NCBI RefSeq assembly: GCF_020297485.1
Contig: NZ_JAIWZC010000001.1
Span: forward strand, 930,001 to 994,000
Source: Enterocloster clostridioformis
GTDB lineage: Bacteria > Bacillota > Clostridia > Lachnospirales > Lachnospiraceae
Length of the DNA stretch: 64,000 nt
Direction: 5' to 3'
Shown: piece by piece, positions 25,578 through 34,340 of the stretch
How positions within the stretch are numbered: position 1 is the first letter of the stretch
Layout of the letters: each line of letters opens with the position of its first letter
The notes under the pieces: generated by a model
What the model was told of the DNA's origin: nothing
Seen by the model: the letters and a program-made list of their open reading frames with translations, nothing else
Database searches by the model: none
Position numbers and translations under genes: made by a program

Positions 25578-25918
25578 TCAACATACGCCCCCAGTTCCAT
25601 GATGATTTCCCCGTCTTCATAATCCACCTTTTCAATGTTGTATTCCTGCATTACTCCTGCAACCTTTACAGCAAATTCATGGTTTCTTTCCGGGATAAAT
25701 CCCAGGTCTTTGTGGGCCACATATACCAGGGCGGCGATTTCTGAAACGCCTGGGGCATTATCACCGCTTTTGCGTTGCCGCTCCACTGCGGCTTCATGGT
25801 CCAGCACGGCGGGGGCTTCCTTCCACTCCCTGTCATAATAAAAGCCCGTAACCGTGGCAAATTCGGCGGCGTTGTGGAATACCGCCATATCAGCGTCACA
25901 CTGGGCCTTGAAGTCCAT
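25574..25918 (-). CDS. Head-tail connector protein (gpFII-like position)
   Basis: 114 residues from an ATG overlapping the capsid stop (TAATG). It reads MDFKAQCDADMAVFHNAAEF with a beta-rich middle (VTGFYYDREWKEAPAVLDHE). Size and place right after the major capsid gene match lambda gpFII-type connectors. An upstream ATG inside the capsid gene is possible but lacks an RBS. Confidence 0.7.
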   Translation of the reverse strand: MDFKAQCDADMAVFHNAAEFATVTGFYYDREWKEAPAVLDHEAAVERQRKSGDNAPGVSEIAALVYVAHKDLGFIPERNHEFAVKVAGVMQEYNIEKVDYEDGEIIMELGAYVE

Positions 25919-26979
25919 TAAAACACCTTTGCCACCAGCCAACTGTCAACCTCATGCGGAACGGGAAGTGGTGCGCTCTGCAAAGACAGGAAACGGCGGT
26001 CCGGGCGTTTCTTGGTAAACGTATCCGGGACGTACTTTCCTTCCACAGTCTGGAAAAGACCGCTTTTCTGGTCCAACATGGTAATGGCGCCGTAATACAT
26101 GGAATACTGTGCCCCCGTGCTTGCCATCAGCAAGGTGCTAGAAGGAACCATGGGCAGTTCTACGGGGTTTTCCGGGTCTGTCCAGTCATCCACATACCAT
26201 TCATTGTACTTGTACAGGTCCAGGCCCAGTTCATGGATAGTTCCCATATAGGTGACATTATTTTCCTTCTGGGTAGGCTTGATCACGGCCAGATTATAAT
26301 TTTTCGTATCCAGCATTTTCTGGATACTTTCATCCTTGATAAACTCCGTTGCCACATCAGAAGCCATAATGCACACATTGCAGTTGGTGAAGCCCGTCTG
26401 CTGTACTTTTTCATGCCACTGTTTCAAGTCTTCATACTTGGTCTGGGCAGTGCCGCCTTTCCATTTTTTCTTGGCGTCCTTGGATAAATCCACCATATTG
26501 GTGAAACCAAAATCCAGGACGTCCGAAACGCCTTCACCCAGGACAATGACCTTGCCAGTCAGCATGATCTGGGCGCACATCCACTCTTCCCTGCGTGTAA
26601 TCATTTCCCGCAGTTCCGTGAAGTCATCCCGCATTTTAATGACTGCCCGCTGTGCCGGGGTGCGTTCAGAATACAGGGTTTCACCAGGCTGGCGGCTCAA
26701 AATATCATCAATGGTAGTCACCTTGTCCGGCGCTACCAGGGGCGGGGTGTAGGTCTGCGTCTGATAGCCTGTGTTCGGTACGATTTTCCCGCCGATCATG
26801 CGGCTAACAAAGGGGGCCATCTTCCGTGCGCCTTTCTTATAGTCAACGTCCACTTTTTCCGTCACGAAAGTTTTTTCGTGAGAAAAAAAGGTGCTTCTGA
26901 AGAACGTATGAACAGGCGGCATTTTTCTGATAACGCCCATCATCGTTCTGGGTTCATAAATGCTTACAGTGTTAGGCAT
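25918..26979 (-). CDS. Major capsid protein, lambda gpE family
   Basis: 353 residues with the gpE-family signatures: RTMMGVIRKMPPVHTFFRST at the N-terminus, KVDVDYKKGARKMAPFVSRM, then a RREEWMCAQIMLTGKVIVLG segment near residue 140, and a C-terminal DRRFLSLQSAPLPVPHEVDS. It assembles the icosahedral shell; the decoration protein gene lies immediately upstream. Confidence 0.95.
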   Translation of the reverse strand: MPNTVSIYEPRTMMGVIRKMPPVHTFFRSTFFSHEKTFVTEKVDVDYKKGARKMAPFVSRMIGGKIVPNTGYQTQTYTPPLVAPDKVTTIDDILSRQPGETLYSERTPAQRAVIKMRDDFTELREMITRREEWMCAQIMLTGKVIVLGEGVSDVLDFGFTNMVDLSKDAKKKWKGGTAQTKYEDLKQWHEKVQQTGFTNCNVCIMASDVATEFIKDESIQKMLDTKNYNLAVIKPTQKENNVTYMGTIHELGLDLYKYNEWYVDDWTDPENPVELPMVPSSTLLMASTGAQYSMYYGAITMLDQKSGLFQTVEGKYVPDTFTKKRPDRRFLSLQSAPLPVPHEVDSWLVAKVF

Positions 26980-26998
26980 TTTCTATTCCTCCTTTTCC

Positions 26999-27337
26999 TT
27001 ACTTCAAAAAGATAGACAGCTTTCTAAGCGCTGCCTTTGCTGCTGCTGCGTCAACGGCACCGATGTTCACGGCGTCTGCAAATACTTCCCCGGTCATAAT
27101 GTATACCACGGGTTCTTCTGCTTTCGCTGCGTTTACTGCAATTCCCACCACATTGGCGATACCTGCGGTGGTCGCAGGTTCCAGCGTTACAGCGCCGCTG
27201 GTGCTGTCAGTTACCGACATGATCATGTCATACTGGGCAATTTCCTTGCCTGCGGTTCCCGTATCTGTTACCACGGGAAATTCTCCGGCGTAAAATTTCT
27301 TGGGCGTAAATTCTCTCTTTTCAACCAGGTTTGCCAC
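26999..27337 (-). CDS. Head decoration protein, lambda gpD-like
   Basis: 112 residues. KFYAGEFPVVTDTGTAGKEI near the start and VVGIAVNAAKAEEPVVYIMT in the middle match the beta-tulip gpD family that trims and stabilises the expanded shell. It lies between the protease/scaffold gene and the major capsid gene, as in lambda. Confidence 0.88.
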   Translation of the reverse strand: MANLVEKREFTPKKFYAGEFPVVTDTGTAGKEIAQYDMIMSVTDSTSGAVTLEPATTAGIANVVGIAVNAAKAEEPVVYIMTGEVFADAVNIGAVDAAAAKAALRKLSIFLK

Positions 27338-27354
27338 GTTTTTTTCCTCCCTTC

Positions 27355-28491
27355 TTACAGCACTTCTTCAATGGCACGATCAAAGACGCTCTTTCCGTCA
27401 TCACCGCCGCCAGTCTGGGTTCCGCCCGGCTGCACATCGTCAATTCCAGACGCCTGGGCGTCTGCCGCTGCGCCTGCCTGGTACTGGCTCCCGGCCTGCT
27501 TCTGTGCCTTAATAATATTCAGTGCCGCCTGGCCTGCGTCCACCGGGTTGGTAAACATGGCGTCTTCCACGATCTTTTCAAATCCCTTGGGGGCGCTGTC
27601 CATAATGGCTTTAATTCTGCTGCGCTCGTTTTCTGTGGCGCTGTTTCTAATCTGGCTTACCAAATCCGGGTAGGCAGCTTCCAGGTCAGAAACGGTTTTA
27701 ATGGTGTCTTTCGGTTCCATCTGTGTTCCTCCTTTTTGCTTGTTTTTATTTTGTAAACCGCCCGGATTGTGCGGACCGTTTAACAACTTTTCCGGCAGGG
27801 TGTGAAACCCTGTTAAGTCCATCGGCACGGAATTGACCACCACCTTGTTGGCGTTTTCAATAACCGTCTGTGCCTCTTCAAACATAAGCTCATCACAAAA
27901 GCCGTTTTTTACAGCGTCATCACCTGTCCACCATGTTTCTGCCGTCATAATATCGGCAATGTCTTCCGGCTTTTTCCCGGTTTTCATGGCGTAGGTGTTC
28001 ATAATGGACTGTTTGATCACCCGTAATTCCTGGGCCATTTTTTCAAAATCTTCCGCTCTGTAGGTGTCATATACCGTCATGGCAGGATCATGGACCATAA
28101 AAACGCCATTTCTGGCAATTTTGATAACATCCCCGGCCATGGCAATAATTGTGGCTGCGCTGGCCGCCCATCCGTCAATTTTCACAGTGACTTTAGCGTC
28201 CATATCCCGCAGGCGGGTGTAAATGGCGTTTGCGGCGAACACGTCACCGCCGCCAGAGTTAATGCGTACTATGATTTCATCCACTGCGCCCAGGGCGGTC
28301 AATTCCTGGTTGAATTGTGCCGGGGTTACAGTGTCCTGCCACCAACTCTTCTGACTGGATATAGGACCATACAGAAGAAGTTCTGGGGGTTTTGTATCGG
28401 TTCCCGGAATGAAATTCCAGAATTTATTTTCCGTTACCCCCAGCGGGTTCTGCCCCTGCTGCCGGGGCTGTGGTCTGCTCTGTGCTGGCAA
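27355..28491 (-). CDS. Head maturation protease (S14/ClpP-like) with scaffold-like C-terminus
   Basis: 378 residues. The protease domain (about 35-225) carries the ClpP-type catalytic Ser111 (GWAASAATI) and His134 (FMVHDP). The C-terminal 130 residues (KGGTQMEPKDTIKTVSDLEA onward) are helical and end FDRAIEEVL, probably an internal scaffold like lambda gpC/Nu3. It starts at TTG preceded by the near-ideal AAAGGAGGT and overlaps the portal gene by 68 bp. It cleaves head proteins during capsid maturation. Confidence 0.9.
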   Translation of the reverse strand: MPAQSRPQPRQQGQNPLGVTENKFWNFIPGTDTKPPELLLYGPISSQKSWWQDTVTPAQFNQELTALGAVDEIIVRINSGGGDVFAANAIYTRLRDMDAKVTVKIDGWAASAATIIAMAGDVIKIARNGVFMVHDPAMTVYDTYRAEDFEKMAQELRVIKQSIMNTYAMKTGKKPEDIADIMTAETWWTGDDAVKNGFCDELMFEEAQTVIENANKVVVNSVPMDLTGFHTLPEKLLNGPHNPGGLQNKNKQKGGTQMEPKDTIKTVSDLEAAYPDLVSQIRNSATENERSRIKAIMDSAPKGFEKIVEDAMFTNPVDAGQAALNIIKAQKQAGSQYQAGAAADAQASGIDDVQPGGTQTGGGDDGKSVFDRAIEEVL

Positions 28492-30013
28492 TGTTCTTTA
28501 CCTCCTTTAGCTTGCTTTCCTCTTGCTTTAACTGCTCTACGTTTGCGTAGAAGTCCGAACCTGTCATTTCCATGGTTTCAGACTGTCTGGTGGAAAATCC
28601 ATTCTGCACCCGTTTTTCTGCGGCGCTTACTTCCTGTGCCGGGTTCAAAATTCCCCTGGCCGGGCCGTTCCACTCTGCTTTGCTGTACGCTTTCCTGTAC
28701 AGCGGGTCTGTAAAAAACCCTGGTGCGGAAATACGCCCCTTTGCCACAGCCTCTGCCAGCCACTCTTCATAGATTACCTGGCAAAAATCCGTTGCCAACC
28801 ATGTGCGGTACATTTTGAACATTTTCCACGCCTCTTCCAGCGCTCCACGGCTGGCGGAATAGCTGGCTGTAAAGGTCTTCAAAAGCAGTTCGTATGGAAT
28901 TTCCAGGGCGGCACCGATCTGGCGGCAAATCGCTTCCACAAACCCCGAAAAATTAGCGTTTGGCCTTCCTGGGCTGGTTGCGTTTGCTTTCTCGCCTTCG
29001 TTTAGGTCGATTACTGCACCCGGTGCCAGTTCTATGGTGGTTTCGTCCTCTGCGTCCACCTGCATTTCCTCTGGTATGCTGGAACCAATCGGCGGCCCAT
29101 CTTCCGGGGACTCTTTTTCAATAAATACGGTAAACATGCCGCTTACCACTGCCGCCACAAGTTCTGCGTCCGTATAACGCCCCAACTGTTTCAGCGCTTC
29201 AATTACTGGGGCAAGGAAAGGAACTCCCCGGCGCTGGTCTATGCGTTCCCGTGCCATAATATGGATGACGTTACGCCGCCCGGTTTTTTCTCCGTATGCG
29301 GGCACCCGCACCCATTCCATGTCCGTTCCGCTATATGAAAGCGGGTGGTGCTTTGAAAAGTGATACGCAACCACTTCCCCTGTGCTGTCTGTTTCCACGC
29401 CGCCTATGATATGATCGTCAATAGTGTCATATCCGCCGGGGCTGGAAAGTCGGTCTGCTTCGATCAGCCGGACCCGCAGATCATACGGTTGGTTTTTCCT
29501 GGGTTTCATCGGCATTAAGACCAGGCAGTCCCCGGACATAAGCCAGGACAAGAAAGCCAACTGCTGCAACTCATAGAAATTATCCAGGCGGGCAGCGTCA
29601 CAGTCTGGACTATCTGCCCACAGTGCCCATTCTCTTTCGATCTGCCTTTCCAGGGCGTGTGCGTCCTCTGCTTCAATCCCCAGGACTTCCCGGTCAATCG
29701 TTGGCTTTAATCTCAACCCACGCCCCACTACATTGGTTCGCATGGTTTTAATTGCCCCTGTTGCCAGCGGTACGCCCATGTACAGGTCACGGGACCGCTG
29801 CCGCAATACATTTAGATTGTCTTCTATATCCTCACGGGATGACCCGCCGCTATACAGCCATCCGGCCAGAGATTTTTTATAGCTACTGGCACCATAATTT
29901 CCATATCCGCTGTTCAGAATATCCATTTTCTGTCTTGCGGCCATTCTTTTCAGCCCCTTTTCCGGGTCTATTGAAGTAATGATATTGTCAAGCGTCTTCC
30001 CCAAAATGCCCAT
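28424..30013 (-). CDS. Portal protein, lambda gpB family
   Basis: 529 residues. Lambda-type portal features include NVLRQRSRDLYMGVPLATGA, TMRTNVVGRGLRLKPTIDRE and ADRLSSPGGYDTIDDHIIGG, with a disordered QTTAPAAGAEPAGGNGK tail. Twelve copies form the DNA entry ring and the docking site for terminase. It is the first gene after the second late promoter and its terminator. Confidence 0.95.
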   Translation of the reverse strand: MGILGKTLDNIITSIDPEKGLKRMAARQKMDILNSGYGNYGASSYKKSLAGWLYSGGSSREDIEDNLNVLRQRSRDLYMGVPLATGAIKTMRTNVVGRGLRLKPTIDREVLGIEAEDAHALERQIEREWALWADSPDCDAARLDNFYELQQLAFLSWLMSGDCLVLMPMKPRKNQPYDLRVRLIEADRLSSPGGYDTIDDHIIGGVETDSTGEVVAYHFSKHHPLSYSGTDMEWVRVPAYGEKTGRRNVIHIMARERIDQRRGVPFLAPVIEALKQLGRYTDAELVAAVVSGMFTVFIEKESPEDGPPIGSSIPEEMQVDAEDETTIELAPGAVIDLNEGEKANATSPGRPNANFSGFVEAICRQIGAALEIPYELLLKTFTASYSASRGALEEAWKMFKMYRTWLATDFCQVIYEEWLAEAVAKGRISAPGFFTDPLYRKAYSKAEWNGPARGILNPAQEVSAAEKRVQNGFSTRQSETMEMTGSDFYANVEQLKQEESKLKEVKNIASTEQTTAPAAGAEPAGGNGK

Positions 30014-30034
30014 TTTCTCACCTCCCAGGGCATG

Positions 30035-30062
30035 AAAAAAGCACCTTTTTACGGGTGCTTTT
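30035..30062 (-). terminator. Intrinsic terminator in the leader of the portal operon
   Basis: On the minus strand AAAAGCACC, an 8-base loop, GGTGCTTTTTT. It lies only about 20 nt after the predicted start of late promoter 2 and before the portal ribosome site, so transcripts from that promoter would stop unless modified by an antiterminator. Confidence 0.75.
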
Positions 30063-30087
30063 CCTCTTAACCTATTTTGACGGTACT

Positions 30088-30127
30088 ATTTTACCACGGA
30101 AAAACAGGCAATGGCGGGCAATCTTTA
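30088..30127 (-). promoter_or_regulatory. Late promoter 2 with direct-repeat activator box
   Basis: On the minus strand the box GATTGCCCGCCATTGCCTG (two ATTGCC units 11 bp apart) is followed after about 11 bp by an extended -10 (TGGTAAAAT at 30088-30096). No -35 consensus is present, which suggests activator dependence. The same arrangement occurs at 33753-33791. Confidence 0.7.
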
Positions 30128-30361
30128 CAGATCACGGGGCACAACCCTGCGGACTGCGTTCCTACTGCCGTATTTTTCCTGGCTTTCCAACTTTGTGACC
30201 ATTCCCTGCCAATATCGGATAGTTTCCCGGATTTCTGCCAGGTCCGCCCGTGTCAGTGTCCTGCTGCCGATTGTGTATGACTGGTTTGTGGTGCAGGCCA
30301 GTTCTGCGTCAAGCCATGCGTCAAGGTGGGTTTTTGCCGTCTTTAATGTAATTCCTGCCAT
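30125..30361 (-). CDS. DUF6148/gpW-like head-tail joining protein
   Basis: 78 residues (ITLKTAKTHLDAWLDAELAC; QSYTIGSRTLTRADLAEIRE), the typical small helical protein between the terminase large subunit and the portal in GpA-type phages, comparable to lambda gpW in size and place. The start codon overlaps the terminase stop by one base. Confidence 0.85.
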   Translation of the reverse strand: MAGITLKTAKTHLDAWLDAELACTTNQSYTIGSRTLTRADLAEIRETIRYWQGMVTKLESQEKYGSRNAVRRVVPRDL

Positions 30362-32187
30362 TATAAAATACCTCCATTCGTTCTTCTGCCCCTTTTCTTT
30401 TTCGGGGGCGGTGTTGTTTTTTGCGGTGTGTCTGGTTTCTTTAGCGGAACCCCGGAAATTTCTATGGCTGCGGAAGCATAGTTCCGGCAGTCCAGGGCTT
30501 CATTTCTCTTGTGGGCGGCGTCTTTTATACGCCACTCAAAAAACGGGCGGCCTTTTTTGTAGACCAGCACCTGTTTTTCTGCGGTTAAGCCTATGAAATA
30601 ACTTTCACCGTATCCCTTGTTTTCTTCCTTCGGAAAATGACAATATCCCGGTCCCTCTTCCTCCACCTGTAGGCGCTGTAACAGAAGGCTTTTTCCTGTG
30701 TCTACGCCCAGGGTAAACAAATACGCCTGTTCACGGTTGCTTTTCGTAGGTTTTTGGATATATGCCGCTGCGCTGTCATTACTTCCCTTTATAGCAAAAA
30801 TCCGGCGGTTGAATCGGGCTTTACAAAACTTGTATACCTGGTTTGTGCGGTGGCCGCCGCTGTCCACGCAGGTACAAATAATTTTCATGCGGGTGCCGTC
30901 CGGCTTCTGGAAAGTCTGCGCCAGAAATGCGTCCAGATCAGCCCATACCTGGTGCTGTAGGTTGCTTGTATCTCCGTACAGGACAGAATACTGTATGCCC
31001 CAGCTTTCATATTCTGCGCCCCAGCCCACTACTTCAATTTCAAAACGGTCATCCTGGGTATCCACTCCGGCAGTTAAATACAGCACTTCCGGCGGAACTT
31101 CGCAGTTGTACCGCTCCCGGCGTTTCAAAAGTTCTTCGTCATCCACCTGGGTTCCTTCTTCTTCCCAGGTTTGACCCATTTTTGTATTGGTCCATGACTT
31201 CAATGGTTCTATATTACCTTTTTTCTTTTCTTCGTTTGCCAGGATGAACTTTTCCGCAATGTCTTTCCACTGGGCCAGTGTAGACCCCAGGGCATTAAGG
31301 TGGAACCCTTTTACCGGGTTTTCCGGGTCTGCGTGTATGTACCGTCCTTCCTTGAAATGCTTTTTCCATGCCGCTTCCGGCGATATGCACCCACATTTTG
31401 CACAGGCATACTGGATACTATCCAAATTGTCCCGGTCAAACACCACGCCGGACCATTCCAGGGGTTGCAACTCTCCGCACTCTGGGCACGGCACGTTCCA
31501 TTCCCCCTGTGAACTGTGCTGGTATTCAATTTCAATCCGGGAAGCGTCTTTAATTGTCGGCGTTGACACATACACTTCCTTGCTATTCCAAAATGTAGTC
31601 AGACGTTCAGACGCCAGAAAAAGCGGGTCCCCCTCTTTTCCTGCGGTGGCCGGGTATCTGTCCACCTCATCCGCCAGCAGTATCTGGATGGGACGGGAAG
31701 CCAGAGAAGAAGGGCTGTTCGCTCCTACCATAGTAATATGGCCGCCCGGAAAGATTTTTTGCAGTATAGTGTTTCCAGTGTTCCGCCCCTTGTCATTTAC
31801 CAGGCCGGACAGTACCGGGGTATCTTGCAACATTTTTGAAAGACGGTCCTTTGAAAATGCTTCTGCCATCTGGATTGTAGGCTGCATGATCAGTACCGGG
31901 GCCGGGTCATAGTGCATATAGTAACCGATTGTATTCAGCACAGCACCTTCCGTCTTTCCGATCTGGGCAGAAGACATGACTACCACTTTTTTGACTTTTA
32001 CGTCTGCGATAGTGTCCATGATTTCTTTTTGGTGCGGCACTTTTTCCGTGCGCCAGCGCCCCGGTTCTGCGGAAGCGCCCTGGGAAAGTCTTCTGTACTG
32101 GTCCGCCCAGTCAGACATTTTCATTTCCGGCGGTGGTTTCAGTTTTGAAAAAATCCGCCTATATATCGTCTTGGCGTATTGTTCCAT
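30361..32187 (-). CDS. Terminase large subunit, GpA family
   Basis: 608 residues from an ATG with RBS GGAGGGG. The ATPase domain has the Walker A variant SSAQIGKT and Walker B LLADEVD (IQILLADEVDRYP). A zinc site (CPECGELQPLEWSG and CAKCGC) and the nuclease domain (VDTQDDRFEIEVVGWGAEYE) follow. It packages DNA into the prohead and cuts concatemers. It overlaps the small subunit gene by 29 bp. Confidence 0.96.
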   Translation of the reverse strand: MEQYAKTIYRRIFSKLKPPPEMKMSDWADQYRRLSQGASAEPGRWRTEKVPHQKEIMDTIADVKVKKVVVMSSAQIGKTEGAVLNTIGYYMHYDPAPVLIMQPTIQMAEAFSKDRLSKMLQDTPVLSGLVNDKGRNTGNTILQKIFPGGHITMVGANSPSSLASRPIQILLADEVDRYPATAGKEGDPLFLASERLTTFWNSKEVYVSTPTIKDASRIEIEYQHSSQGEWNVPCPECGELQPLEWSGVVFDRDNLDSIQYACAKCGCISPEAAWKKHFKEGRYIHADPENPVKGFHLNALGSTLAQWKDIAEKFILANEEKKKGNIEPLKSWTNTKMGQTWEEEGTQVDDEELLKRRERYNCEVPPEVLYLTAGVDTQDDRFEIEVVGWGAEYESWGIQYSVLYGDTSNLQHQVWADLDAFLAQTFQKPDGTRMKIICTCVDSGGHRTNQVYKFCKARFNRRIFAIKGSNDSAAAYIQKPTKSNREQAYLFTLGVDTGKSLLLQRLQVEEEGPGYCHFPKEENKGYGESYFIGLTAEKQVLVYKKGRPFFEWRIKDAAHKRNEALDCRNYASAAIEISGVPLKKPDTPQKTTPPPKKKRGRRTNGGIL

Positions 32188-32671
32188 CGTCTGTCCCCTC
32201 CTGTCCTTCCTGTGTTGAAAATGCACTGTCAAAGTCTGCTAACTCTTCCAGGGCTTCATCTGTTGCCCGTTTCAGTGCCAGGAATATTTCCGTCTGGTCC
32301 GTTTCCGTTGCCAGAGTCGGACTTAATTTTACCGGGATAGCCCGCACCCTTTGGCGGAAGCGTAAAAGCATATCGGTCATAACTTCTTCCACCTCACTGG
32401 CGGCCAGGGCTTCCCGGCGTTCCAGTTGCAATTCCAGTTCCTGGCGTTCTCTCTTCGTCCGCACCAGCTTTGCCCGCTCCTGGTTATAGTCCACGGCGGC
32501 GTCCTCCGTTCCGTCTTTACGCAGATACTCAATATAACGGTGTATGCAATCTTTTAAGCTGTACAGCCCCGGTCTGGCTTCTTCCAGGACCTTTTCATCA
32601 CGCAACTGCCGCACCCTTCTTTCCGATATGTCAAGCCACTTTGCAACCACGGCGGCTGTGTATAGCTTCAT
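32159..32671 (-). CDS. Terminase small subunit, Nu1-like
   Basis: 170 residues from an ATG preceded by AAAGGGGG. It begins MKLYTAAVVAKWLDISERRV with a winged-helix HTH and continues as long charged helices (LVRTKRERQELELQLERREA), matching gpNu1-type small terminases that recognise cos/pac DNA and work with GpA. The longer ORF upstream is not needed. Confidence 0.85.
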   Translation of the reverse strand: MKLYTAAVVAKWLDISERRVRQLRDEKVLEEARPGLYSLKDCIHRYIEYLRKDGTEDAAVDYNQERAKLVRTKRERQELELQLERREALAASEVEEVMTDMLLRFRQRVRAIPVKLSPTLATETDQTEIFLALKRATDEALEELADFDSAFSTQEGQEGTDDGTIRQDDI

Positions 32672-32816
32672 TTTTTTGCACACCCCCTTTATTTTTTCAC
32701 CGCCTTTCCCGGAAGCGATTTTTTTTGAATTGTAGATAGGCAGGGCCTGGGCGTCTCTGTACCCGCAGTCCCGCCGGGCGCCGAAAGAACCTACCCGCAA
32801 TCCCGCCGGGTGCTGC

Positions 32817-33602
32817 CTACTCTTCGCCCTCTCCCTCTTCTGGGTCAACATCGAACTCACCCAGGGCCTTCTGCTTCGCCAGGTTGTATTTAAGTTTTTC
32901 CAACTCTATGCGCTGGGTTTCCATCTCCTGCGCTCTCATGCTGTCCAACAGTTTAATGATACGCCCATTCAGTTTGTTTAGTTCTGTTTCCACCTTCATG
33001 GCACGGTCAAAAGGGCTTGCTTTAATGACTGTCTTCATGGCCGTTTTCATGCTCTCTGTGCCGCCCTCTGGGTCTGCTGCCTGCCCCATGTCCAGCCCCA
33101 TGCCCTCTGCCTGGGCTTTATCCTCCGCAGTCATAGGGACTATCATATGGACTATCTTGTCCGTATAATATTCCCCCTGCTTCTCTGGGTCTGTATACTG
33201 GCTTAATAATCCAGTCAAATACGCCTTGCGTACCAGAAGCCCCTGCAATTCCTCATTCATTCGTAACATGGTTTCACCAGGCTTCATGCTCATAATAGCC
33301 GCCGCCTGGTCCTCTGGTATATCTTCAATTCCTGCTTGTGCAAAAGCCCCATGCGTGACAGCATTTTTATTGCCATTTTTTGCAGGGGTTTTTCCGGCGG
33401 CGTTTTTATTGCCAGGTTGTCCCCCTCTCTTTTTGGGTATGCTCTTTAGGGCTTCATCCCATCGGTCTTCTGATTTCCATTTCCTTATGCGGCTTTCCGG
33501 CACACCTGCTGCCGCCGCCAGTTCCTTGGTGCTGATCTGGCCGCCACCATCCAGGTACTTTTTCTTTGCTTCATCCCGTTTTGGGTTCCGTGGTCTTCCC
33601 AT
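32817..33602 (-). CDS. Second small-terminase-like protein (PBSX-type N-terminal domain)
   Basis: 261 residues. The N-terminus (MGRPRNPKRDEAKKKYLDGG, then TKELAAAAGVPESRIRKWKS) is the PBSX-type small-terminase HTH; the basic stretch GNKNAAGKTPAKNGNKNAVT is typical of that group. The C-terminal half is helical. It is first in the late operon, ahead of the Nu1-like gene, so this phage has two DNA-recognition proteins beside one GpA large subunit. It may instead be a regulator or homing-type relic. Confidence 0.8.
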   Translation of the reverse strand: MGRPRNPKRDEAKKKYLDGGGQISTKELAAAAGVPESRIRKWKSEDRWDEALKSIPKKRGGQPGNKNAAGKTPAKNGNKNAVTHGAFAQAGIEDIPEDQAAAIMSMKPGETMLRMNEELQGLLVRKAYLTGLLSQYTDPEKQGEYYTDKIVHMIVPMTAEDKAQAEGMGLDMGQAADPEGGTESMKTAMKTVIKASPFDRAMKVETELNKLNGRIIKLLDSMRAQEMETQRIELEKLKYNLAKQKALGEFDVDPEEGEGEE

Positions 33603-33665
33603 GGCTTCACCGCCTTTCGTTTGTTTTCATTCTTTCAATACCCCCATTTCTGCGGAAATAATAAA

Positions 33666-33706
33666 AAATGACAGGCTGTGAAAATAAATTCAAAAGCCTG
33701 TCATTT
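33666..33706 (-). terminator. Intrinsic terminator in the leader of the late operon
   Basis: On the minus strand a perfect 12-bp stem (AAATGACAGGCT/AGCCTGTCATTT) is followed by TTTATTATTT. It lies about 40 nt after the predicted start of late promoter 1 and before the first late gene, so late transcription must read through it. Confidence 0.82.
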
Positions 33707-33752
33707 CTTGGGGGGCTGACTTCAAAGGCTTTCCACCTTTGTTTCACTTGCC

Positions 33753-33791
33753 ATTATATCAGAAAAAACGGGCAATAGCGGGCAATCTTTA
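33753..33791 (-). promoter_or_regulatory. Late promoter 1 with direct-repeat activator box
   Basis: On the minus strand GATTGCCCGCTATTGCCCG (two ATTGCCCG units 11 bp apart) is followed after 10 bp by an extended -10, TGATATAAT (33753-33761). The box overlaps the stop of the late-regulator gene. No -35 consensus is present. It shares its layout with late promoter 2. Confidence 0.75.
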
Positions 33792-34265
33792 TGCTGTGAT
33801 CTTAAAATCCGCAATAGCCGGGTTGTTTTCAAACCTGGCCGCCAGCGTTTCAACGGCTGTGTTTCTGATATTTTTACACTGCCGTTCAGAATAATGGTTC
33901 CGTACCGAAACCTGCTCCCATTTCAAACCATGCAAATAATAGTCTGTAATTATGCACTTGAATTTCAGTTCCAACCCGGAAACCTCTTTCAGAATTTCTG
34001 TTTTCAGTTTATACAGGGCACTGATTTTAGAATTATAAAATTCTATATCTTCCCGCAGGTTGTCCGGCAAATTCAATGCTATGGTTTCAGTTGGTTGTGA
34101 TACGCTGTTTTTTCCCCTCGGCATACCGTCCAGCGGCTGTGCGCTTAACGGTTCGTAATAGGCTTCCAGGTCCGCCACCGTGGACTTGTACAGCCGGATT
34201 TCCCCGTCAATGTTTCGGTAGAAGGTCAATATTTCCACCACTTTGCTTTTTTTCATAGTTGCCAT
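33789..34265 (-). CDS. ArpU/DUF1492-type late transcription regulator
   Basis: 158 residues: a helical N-terminal part (VVEILTFYRNIDGEIRLYKS), the LSAQPLDGMPRGKNSVSQPT segment typical of the family, and a C-terminal sigma-region-4-like HTH (CIITDYYLHGLKWEQVSVRN, YSERQCKNIRNTAV). ArpU/RinA/LtrC-type proteins switch on late genes in Firmicutes phages. It lies directly upstream of late promoter 1, whose box overlaps its stop, so it is the natural candidate to act on both late promoters. Confidence 0.85.
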   Translation of the reverse strand: MATMKKSKVVEILTFYRNIDGEIRLYKSTVADLEAYYEPLSAQPLDGMPRGKNSVSQPTETIALNLPDNLREDIEFYNSKISALYKLKTEILKEVSGLELKFKCIITDYYLHGLKWEQVSVRNHYSERQCKNIRNTAVETLAARFENNPAIADFKITA

Positions 34266-34340
34266 GCTATTTCCTCCGTCTTTTCAATTTACGGCGGACT
34301 GTCTTTGAAGTCATGCCAGCGTAACTGCCGCCCCCAGCGG

